Below are positions 51,239 through 57,088 of a DNA stretch of 57,088 bases, piece after piece. Every line of letters begins with the position of its first letter. Within the stretch, counting starts at the first letter, position 1. The DNA comes from an uncultured Curvibacter sp. (GTDB lineage Bacteria; Pseudomonadota; Gammaproteobacteria; Burkholderiales; Burkholderiaceae_C). Under the pieces are notes generated by a model. The model had not been told where the DNA came from, did not search any database, and was given only the letters and a program-made list of their open reading frames with translations. Position numbers and translations under genes: made by a program. The stretch lies in contig CAILKX010000110.1 in NCBI GenBank assembly GCA_903834975.1, positions 1 to 57,088 of the forward strand, in the 5' to 3' direction.

Positions 51239-52174
51239 GTGAAAAATCTAAAAAGTGTTGTGGGGTTGCTGGGCCTGTTGCTCGGCGTCGCCCTGCTCTT
51301 TCTTTGGACACCCGATTTAGACCGCCAAGTGCTGAGTCGGCGCTACGACTCCCCCCTGGCCCAGACGCTGGAAGTCGATGGCCTCGCCATTCATTATGTG
51401 GATTCTGGCCCGCGCGACGCACCGGTTTTGTTGCTGCTCCATGGCTTTGGCTCGAGCCTTCAAACCTGGGATGTGTGGGCCCAGGCGCTGGAGAAAAAAT
51501 ACCGCGTCATCCGGCTCGATTTACCCGGCTTTGGGCTGACAGGGGCCAGCCCGGTTCGCGATTATTCGGAGCAAAAAGACCTGCAGACCTTGACCCATTT
51601 TGTTGAAAAATTACAACTGCGCGCCTTCGGCTTGGTGGGCCACTCCATGGGCGGAAAAATGGCTTGGGCTTTGGCCGCCGCAGAACCTTCGCGGGTGAAG
51701 GCGCTGGTGCTCATGGCGCCCGATGGTTTTCCCACGCCCGATCAACTGGGCACCCGCCCTTATGCGATGCCTGGGGTCATGGGTTTCATCAAGTTTGTGT
51801 TGCCAACCTTTTTAGTGCGTCAATCGATTGAACCCGCCTTCGAAAACCCCAAGGCCTTGAGCGAGGCCTTGGTCAGTCGATACGCCGATATGCTGCGAGC
51901 GCCGGGGGTCAGGCAGGCCATTTTGGACCGCGGTCAGCAAACGGTTTACACCGATCCGGTACCCCGTCTGAAATCCATCCAAGCGCCGACCTTGCTGCTT
52001 TGGGGGGCCCACGACCAGATGATTCCAAGCCGCAATGCCCAGAGTTACGCGGCCGTGTTGCCCAACGCTCAAACGGTGGTGCTGCCCCAAGGGGGGCATT
52101 TGTTGCAAGAAGAAAAGCCCGAAATCGCTTTAAAGGTGGTCGAGGACTTTTTAGCCACCCAGGGATTGCGGTGA
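51239..52174 (+). CDS. Membrane-anchored alpha/beta hydrolase of unknown substrate
   Basis: 311 residues if started at the GTG at 51239; TTG codons at 51230 and 51224 are alternatives. One N-terminal hydrophobic helix (about 5-25) is followed by an alpha/beta-hydrolase domain: LLLLHGFGSSLQTWDVW, the nucleophile elbow VGHSMGGKMAWALA, LLLWGAHDQMIPS (acid) and LPQGGHLLQEEKPE (His). Not the same as BchO at 41812-42768. It follows bciA by 21 bases and is probably the last gene of the dxs-hemA-bciA unit; a role in pigment metabolism is possible but unproven. Confidence 0.75.
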   Translation: MKNLKSVVGLLGLLLGVALLFLWTPDLDRQVLSRRYDSPLAQTLEVDGLAIHYVDSGPRDAPVLLLLHGFGSSLQTWDVWAQALEKKYRVIRLDLPGFGLTGASPVRDYSEQKDLQTLTHFVEKLQLRAFGLVGHSMGGKMAWALAAAEPSRVKALVLMAPDGFPTPDQLGTRPYAMPGVMGFIKFVLPTFLVRQSIEPAFENPKALSEALVSRYADMLRAPGVRQAILDRGQQTVYTDPVPRLKSIQAPTLLLWGAHDQMIPSRNAQSYAAVLPNAQTVVLPQGGHLLQEEKPEIALKVVEDFLATQGLR

Positions 52175-52182
52175 TGCGGTCC

Positions 52183-52527
52183 TTACTGGCCCAACATCGC
52201 TTTGCGTTGTTTGATCTTGGCACCTTCTAAACAGGTGCGCTTGCGGTCAAAACTCTTGACGAGTTCACAGTTATAAGAATTGCCTGAGGCCACGCCCATG
52301 CAAAAGTTGTAGTTGTCTTTGGCCTTGGCGTCCTTGCAAAAGTCAGTGTCGCCGGTGGATTTGGCATTGCAAATGGCTTGCGCATCACCGTCGCCCGCTT
52401 TTTCGCATTTGGGGTCGGGGGCGGAACTGCCGGCGTGGGCCAGGTGAGCCCCCATCAAGGCGTTAGCGAGTAAGAAAGCAAAGACAGGGATTCCGATTTT
52501 AATCAGGACATTTATTTTTTTAATCAT
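52183..52527 (-). CDS. Small secreted Cys-rich protein, unknown function
   Basis: About 114 residues. The N-terminal 33 residues form a signal peptide (hydrophobic core IPVFAFLLANALMGA, likely cleavage after AHA). The mature part is hydrophilic and has six cysteines at regular intervals, in KCEKA, ICNAK, FCKDA, FCMGV, NCELV and TCLEG; the spacing suggests short repeated helical hairpins joined by disulphides. I do not recognise the family. It is convergent with the hydrolase gene and separated from the ABC transporter by about 25 bases. Confidence 0.6.
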   Translation of the reverse strand: MIKKINVLIKIGIPVFAFLLANALMGAHLAHAGSSAPDPKCEKAGDGDAQAICNAKSTGDTDFCKDAKAKDNYNFCMGVASGNSYNCELVKSFDRKRTCLEGAKIKQRKAMLGQ

Positions 52528-52553
52528 CATCTTGGTAACGAGTTACAGGATGA

Positions 52554-54413
52554 TTATGCAGGCATTTTGGGGACCGCCGCCAACAAAGTTTGGGTGTATT
52601 CGTGCTTGGGTGAATGCATCACTTCTTGCACCGAACCCGATTCGATGATCACCCCTTTTTGCATCACCGCCACGCGGTCGGCCAAGTAACCCACCACGGG
52701 CAGGTTGTGGCTGATGAGGAGGTACGACAGGCCGTATTCTTGTTGCAAGTCTTTCAGCAAATTCAAAATTTGCGCTTGCACCGAGATGTCCAAGGCGCTG
52801 GTGGGCTCGTCACAAATCAAAACCCGAGGCCGCACCGCCAAGGCCCGCGCAATGGCGATGCGTTGGCGCTGACCGCCTGAAAAAGCGTGTGGGTAACGCT
52901 GCAAGGCTTGCGGGTCGAGCCCGACTTGCTGAATCAATTGTTTGACCCGTTCTTGTCGTTCTGTGGCGCCCACTTCAGGACACAAACTGATGAGGCCTTC
53001 TTCTAAAATTTCGCCGACGCTGCGCCGCGGATTCAGCGAGGCATAAGGGTCTTGAAACACAATTTGCACGCTTTGACGCAGGCGTTGCAAATCGGCGGCG
53101 CGGCTGCCATCTACGACTTGCCCGTCCAACACCACTTCACCCGAGGTTTGGCGCTGCAACTGCAGCAAGGTGCGGGCGACGGTCGTTTTGCCACAGCCGG
53201 ATTCCCCCACCAACGCCAAGGTTTCGCCCGCTGCGATCTGAAGCGAGACTTGGTTAACGGTCACCGTTTGGCCCACCGTGCGACGCAACAATCCTTTTCG
53301 AATGGGGTAACCGATCAAGAGGTTTTTTGCCTCCAGCACGGGTTTGGGTTGGGTGGCTTGAGCGCTTGTGGAAGGGCTCTGGGTCGAGGAATTCAAGCGG
53401 GTCTGGGCGTGCAAAGCACTGGCCCCCACCGGGAAGAAACAACGCACCGAACCCGAGACGGCTTCCGTCGGCTGCAAAGCCGGCGCAGCTTCACGACAAG
53501 CCGCTTGCACGTTGTCGCAACGCGGGGCGAAACGGCAGGCACCCGGGCCGGGTTGAGGCGGTGCGGCCATGGGCACACTGCCTGCAATCGCCACCAAGCG
53601 TTGGCCGCGTTGCTCCAAGCCTTCTTGCACCCCCAGCAGGGCGCGCGTGTAGGGATGGCGAGGGTGTTGCAAAATTTCAGCCGCAGGGCCGGATTCCACC
53701 ACCTGACCGGCGTAGGCGACCGCCAAGTCGTCGGCCATTTCAGCAGCGACCGCAATGTCGTGGGTAATCAGCAGCAAGCCCATGCCGCGCTCGCGCTGAA
53801 TGCGCGAAATCAGTTTCAAAATTTGCGCTTGCACGACCACATCCAAGGCGGTGGTTGGCTCATCCGCGATCAAGAAACGGGGGTTGCCGGCCAGCATCAT
53901 GGCGATCAATGCGCGCTGCCGCTGGCCACCCGACATCTGGAAGGGATAGGCGTCGGTGCGCTCGGGGGGCAAACCCACCTCGACCAAAAGGCTTTTAATT
54001 TTCTCGGGTTCGGCCGTCAAATGAGCGGCCCGCAAGGCTTCCGCGATTTGCTCGCCCACACTCATGATGGGGTTCAAACTCGTCATGGGCTCTTGGAAAA
54101 TCATGCCCAGTTTTTGACCCCGCACCTGCTGCATCTCACTCTCGGGCAAGGCCAAGAGGTTCACCCCGTCGAGCAAGGCCGAGCCACTCAGCACACGGGC
54201 GTTGTCGGGCAACAAACGCATCAAGGCCAAGGCGGTCAGCGATTTCCCACTGCCCGACTCCCCCAACAAGGCCAAGCAACGGCCTGGCGACAACGTCAGA
54301 GAAACCCCATCCAGCGCCACCGGCAGGCTTTCAGCCGCGGCAGTGCTCTTGCCAAAGGCGATGCGCAGATCGCTCAAAATAAGCTGGGCATTTTTCATGT
54401 TCGTCTCACTCAT
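52554..54413 (-). CDS. Peptide ABC transporter ATPase, two fused nucleotide-binding domains
   Basis: 619 residues containing two complete ATPase domains of the oligopeptide (Opp/Dpp/YejF) type. First: Walker [13 protein letters not shown] (about 51-62), signature [12 protein letters not shown], Walker [14 protein letters not shown]. Second: [28 protein letters not shown] and [13 protein letters not shown] Cys-containing segment between the domains ([20 protein letters not shown]) is the typical oligopeptide-ATPase C-terminal motif. Its start overlaps the permease stop (ATGA). Not related to photosynthesis as far as I can see. Confidence 0.93.
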   Translation of the reverse strand: MSETNMKNAQLILSDLRIAFGKSTAAAESLPVALDGVSLTLSPGRCLALLGESGSGKSLTALALMRLLPDNARVLSGSALLDGVNLLALPESEMQQVRGQKLGMIFQEPMTSLNPIMSVGEQIAEALRAAHLTAEPEKIKSLLVEVGLPPERTDAYPFQMSGGQRQRALIAMMLAGNPRFLIADEPTTALDVVVQAQILKLISRIQRERGMGLLLITHDIAVAAEMADDLAVAYAGQVVESGPAAEILQHPRHPYTRALLGVQEGLEQRGQRLVAIAGSVPMAAPPQPGPGACRFAPRCDNVQAACREAAPALQPTEAVSGSVRCFFPVGASALHAQTRLNSSTQSPSTSAQATQPKPVLEAKNLLIGYPIRKGLLRRTVGQTVTVNQVSLQIAAGETLALVGESGCGKTTVARTLLQLQRQTSGEVVLDGQVVDGSRAADLQRLRQSVQIVFQDPYASLNPRRSVGEILEEGLISLCPEVGATERQERVKQLIQQVGLDPQALQRYPHAFSGGQRQRIAIARALAVRPRVLICDEPTSALDISVQAQILNLLKDLQQEYGLSYLLISHNLPVVGYLADRVAVMQKGVIIESGSVQEVMHSPKHEYTQTLLAAVPKMPA

Positions 54414-55513
54414 GAGCTGGCCCTCGGGTCAAACGCATCGCGCACTTGGTCGGCGAATAAATTGGCCGACATCACCAAGCCAAACATGAAGACAAAGGCC
54501 GTCACGAGTTGCCACCACACCAAGGGTTCGCGGGCCAATTCCAAGCGCGCGCCGTTGATCATGCTGCCCCAACTCGGCGTGCTGGGGTCAACACCGGCGC
54601 CCACATAAGACAACACGGCCTCGGCAAGCACGAGGCCGGAGAAGTCCAACACCACCGTAATCAGAATCAAATGCCCCACGTTCGGCAACACATGGCGCAT
54701 CAAGATGCGCGCCACGTTGACCTGAAACGCCTTGGCCGCTTGAATGTATTCCAGCTCGCGGAGCTTCAAGGTTTCTGCCCGCAGCAAACGTGCCAAACCG
54801 GTCCACTGGGTCAAGCCCAAAATGGCACACAGCGCCAGCAAACGGTAATCGGCCCGCTCCGCTGCGCTGCCAATTTTGTCTGCATAGCGCTCAATTTGCA
54901 CATCGACCACCAGCACCGTGGCCGCGATCAACAAGACGCTGGGAATTGAGTTGAGGGTGGTGTAGATGTATTGAATCGCGTCGTCAATGCGGCCGCCAAA
55001 ATAGCCGGCCGAGAGGCCCAAGCCAATCGCAAACGGCAAGGTGATGAGCGTCGTCAGCATGCCAATCATCAGGCCGGTTCGAATGCCTTTGATGGCCAGG
55101 TAAAAAACATCTTGCCCCACTTTGTTGGTGCCCATCAAATGGCGGTGCTTTAAGGACGGTGCCTCGCGCTTCACGGTGCCGTCGGGCTGCACCACGTTTT
55201 CTTTGACGTACAAGGTGTCGGCCAAGGGCGCTGAGTAGGTTTTTTCTTTGGCCAATCGCAGCGGACTGAGCAAGGTGTCCAGTGCCGACAAAACCTCGGG
55301 GTCTTTGTTGACTTGGTAGTGCAGTGAATCGACCGTCCCGATCAAGACAAAAAACACCAACAGAATGCTCGACCACTTGCCCACGCTGCTCGAGAACACG
55401 CGCCCCCAAGCGGCGCGGTCAGAAGGCTTGTGGCGCAAGCTCAAGGCATACACCGCCAAGGCGGCAATCAGGGCAAAAAACAGCAAATCGCTGATCAAGA
55501 AAACGGGCCTCAT
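54410..55513 (-). CDS. Peptide ABC transporter permease (DppC/YejE type)
   Basis: 367 residues, about six helices. The N-terminal part has two helices and a periplasmic segment (about 60-130) containing HRHLMGTNKVGQDVFYLAIKG, then the permease core with the EAA-type loop YIQAAKAFQVNVARILMRHVLPN. FADQVRDAFDPR is the usual C-terminus. The ATGA overlaps with both neighbours indicate one operon. Confidence 0.9.
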   Translation of the reverse strand: MRPVFLISDLLFFALIAALAVYALSLRHKPSDRAAWGRVFSSSVGKWSSILLVFFVLIGTVDSLHYQVNKDPEVLSALDTLLSPLRLAKEKTYSAPLADTLYVKENVVQPDGTVKREAPSLKHRHLMGTNKVGQDVFYLAIKGIRTGLMIGMLTTLITLPFAIGLGLSAGYFGGRIDDAIQYIYTTLNSIPSVLLIAATVLVVDVQIERYADKIGSAAERADYRLLALCAILGLTQWTGLARLLRAETLKLRELEYIQAAKAFQVNVARILMRHVLPNVGHLILITVVLDFSGLVLAEAVLSYVGAGVDPSTPSWGSMINGARLELAREPLVWWQLVTAFVFMFGLVMSANLFADQVRDAFDPRASS

Positions 55514-56487
55514 GACAACTTCACCCTGGGGTCGGCCACCGCATAAGAAAGATCGGTCAGGATCAAACCCACGATGTACAAGAACGAACCTAAAAACACC
55601 ATCGACCGAACGACGGCAAAGTCTTGCGACTGAATGGCATCAATCGTGTAGCTGCCCAAACCGGGAATGCCAAAGAAAGATTCAATGATCAAGCTGCCCA
55701 AAAACAAGCGCGGCAAGACCACCACCACGCCCGTCAAAATCGGAATGGCACTGTTGCGCAAGATGTGTTTGAACAAGACGCGGCCCGCCGACAAGCCCTT
55801 GGCCCGGGCGGTGCGCACGTAGTCGCGGCCCGATTCTTCTAAAAACAAAGTGCGGTAAAAGCGCACCGACTCGCCCACGCTGGCCAACACGCCGACCAAC
55901 ACCGGCACCAAGATGAACTTCAAGGCCGAGACCCCGTCGCCCCAACCAGAAATGGGCGCCCAGTGCCACAACTTGCCGACAAAGAACTGGCCGCCAATCA
56001 CAAAGAACAAGCTAGAAATCGACATCATCGCAATCAGCGCCACCAGCCCCCACAACTCAGCCGCGCCGCCGCGGATCAACATGAAGGCCAACGCCATCGA
56101 CACATAAACCAAGAGCCCCACAAAAAACGTCGGGATGGCCACCGCCATGCTCGGCCCCATGCGGTGGCTGATTTCGCGGCCAATGTCGCGGCCATCGTCG
56201 CCCGCCTCAAAGTCAAAGGTGAACAGCTTCAAAGACTTTTGCACAAACAAGGTGTCGGTCACTTGGCCAAGGCCTTGGGCATCCGCATTCACAAACAGGG
56301 GTTTGTCGTAGCCGTGTTGGACCTTCCAGCGCTCAATCGCTTCGGCCGTGACGCGCTTGTTGCCCAGGTTCAAACGCGCCATGTCGTCGGGCGTGTTGAC
56401 CATAAAAAAAAGCGCAAACGTGATGAGGTTGACGCCAATCAAAATCGGCACGGCGTACAAAATACGACGCAATAAATAATTAAACAT
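55510..56487 (-). CDS. Peptide ABC transporter permease (DppB/YejB type)
   Basis: 325 residues from the ATG at 56487 (MFNYLLRRILYAVPILIGVNLITF), which overlaps the end of the binding-protein gene by 8 bases. Typical N-terminal helix followed by a periplasmic loop and the core with the EAA loop YVRTARAKGLSAGRVLFKHILRN. The long loop between helices 1 and 2 (about residues 30-110) is larger than in DppB and resembles YejB-like permeases. Confidence 0.9.
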   Translation of the reverse strand: MFNYLLRRILYAVPILIGVNLITFALFFMVNTPDDMARLNLGNKRVTAEAIERWKVQHGYDKPLFVNADAQGLGQVTDTLFVQKSLKLFTFDFEAGDDGRDIGREISHRMGPSMAVAIPTFFVGLLVYVSMALAFMLIRGGAAELWGLVALIAMMSISSLFFVIGGQFFVGKLWHWAPISGWGDGVSALKFILVPVLVGVLASVGESVRFYRTLFLEESGRDYVRTARAKGLSAGRVLFKHILRNSAIPILTGVVVVLPRLFLGSLIIESFFGIPGLGSYTIDAIQSQDFAVVRSMVFLGSFLYIVGLILTDLSYAVADPRVKLS

Positions 56488-57088
56488 GGGGCACCTCAAC
56501 GGCGGTTTGGTTTTGACGGCCGCGCCAAACTTTTCGCACCAAAAGGGCCAAGCCCAGCACCAGGGCAGCGACCAAGGCCAAAGGCCACAACAAGGGTCGG
56601 TTCCACTGGGCTTGGTAGGCCAAACGGCCGGCGGGCTCCAAACTGGTGTACTTCAGCAAATCGTGCGTCATCGGGTTGGGCCGCATCGGGTCCACCCAAC
56701 CCATGCGCAAGCCGAAGCGCTTGTCATGGTAGGCAAAGGCCCAAGGCGCGTCTTCACGTATCAGGCTGACCATGCGGTCCATCACGGCTTGGCGCTCGGG
56801 GCCATTGGGCATGGATTTCATCTGAACAAACAAGCGGTCGACCTCGGGGTTTTTGTAGTTCACGGTGTTTTCGCCGCCGAATTCTTTGCGGCTGTTGGGG
56901 CCGTAGAGCAAGAACAAAAAGTTTTCAGGGTCGGGGTAATCGGCGTTCCAGCCCCACTCGAAAATTTGAGCACTGCCTTTTTGAACCTTGTCTTGGAAAC
57001 GGTTGTAGTCGTTGACCCGAATCACCAACTCGATGCCGAGTTTGGCGAACTGCGCACGGTACCAATCGAAGCGAGATTTGTACTCGGG
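56480..57088 (-). CDS. Peptide ABC transporter substrate-binding protein, C-terminal part (runs off the window)
   Basis: The frame is open to the right edge of the window, so only about 200 C-terminal residues are seen. FEWGWNADYPDPENFLFLLYGPNS is the signature of family-5 extracellular solute-binding proteins. After the binding domain there is a membrane helix (LLWPLALVAALVLGLALLV) and a short basic tail, an unusual C-terminal anchor that would hold the protein at the membrane instead of the N-terminal lipid used by many relatives. First gene of the ABC operon as far as visible. Confidence 0.85.
   Translation of the reverse strand, partial: PEYKSRFDWYRAQFAKLGIELVIRVNDYNRFQDKVQKGSAQIFEWGWNADYPDPENFLFLLYGPNSRKEFGGENTVNYKNPEVDRLFVQMKSMPNGPERQAVMDRMVSLIREDAPWAFAYHDKRFGLRMGWVDPMRPNPMTHDLLKYTSLEPAGRLAYQAQWNRPLLWPLALVAALVLGLALLVRKVWRGRQNQTAVEVPHV

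Noticed and set aside
53052-54608. A 518-codon open frame on the plus strand opposite the ABC ATPase
   Set aside because: It is an antisense shadow of a clear two-domain ATPase with all motifs; the translated product is Gln/His/Arg-rich and resembles nothing.

Overview
The window is an almost complete photosynthesis gene cluster (PGC) of an anoxygenic purple bacterium, bounded on the right by an unrelated peptide-type ABC transporter. Gene content, moderately GC-rich codon use, the gene order crtEF-bchCXYZ-puf-crtADC next to a bchFNBHLM-lhaA-puhABC-acsF-puhE-crtIB block, and the C5-pathway hemA point to a betaproteobacterium of the Burkholderiales, probably a Comamonadaceae relative (Limnohabitans/Rhodoferax-like). 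The genus is inference. The only cyclase is oxygen-dependent AcsF, coproporphyrinogen oxidase is aerobic HemF, the 8-vinyl reductase is BciA, and there is no bchE or LH2 (puc) gene here, which fits an aerobic phototroph with an RC-LH1 core and a tetrahaem cytochrome.

Layout. 186-3429 (minus): hemC, hemF and a DUF3422 membrane protein. 3456-3525: divergent promoter with three tandem PpsR-type boxes. 3550-17731 (plus): crtE, crtF, bchC, bchX, bchY, bchZ, a 44-codon ORF, pufB, an extra antenna-like gene, pufA, pufL, pufM, pufC, a terminator, crtA, crtD, crtC. 17709-34811 (minus, transcribed towards crtC): bchF, bchN, bchB, bchH, bchL, bchM, lhaA, puhA, puhB, puhC, acsF, puhE, crtI, crtB and a DUF2269 membrane protein. 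34864-34907: divergent promoter with two tandem boxes. 34966-41840 (plus): ppaA/aerR-like gene, ppsR, bchG, a PucC-family transporter gene, bchP and a second ppaA/aerR-like gene. 41812-46921 (minus): hemE, bchI, bchD, bchO. 47015-52174 (plus): dxs, hemA, bciA, an alpha/beta hydrolase. 52183-52527 (minus): small secreted Cys-rich protein. 52554-57088 (minus): peptide-type ABC transporter, running off the window.

How it works together. HemA, HemC, HemE and HemF feed protoporphyrin; BchIDH, BchM, AcsF, BchLNB, BciA, BchF, BchXYZ, BchC, BchG and BchP convert it to bacteriochlorophyll a; Dxs and CrtE supply isoprenoid; CrtB, I, C, D, F and A make spheroidene/spheroidenone-type carotenoids; PufL, PufM, PuhA, PufC and the Puf antenna peptides form the photosystem, assembled with LhaA, PuhB, PuhC and PuhE. 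PpsR plus two B12-domain antirepressor-like proteins probably provide oxygen/light control through TGT-N12-ACA boxes, which also appear at the haem and dxs promoters.

Most notable: an extra antenna-like polypeptide gene inserted between pufB and pufA, together with a PufA lacking the usual Trp at +11 from its chlorophyll-binding His; a translationally coupled mini-ORF with a hairpin between bchZ and pufB; triple tandem operators; apparently leaderless bchC, bchG and dxs promoters; a crtC without a conventional start codon in the expected place; and two AerR/PpaA paralogues.
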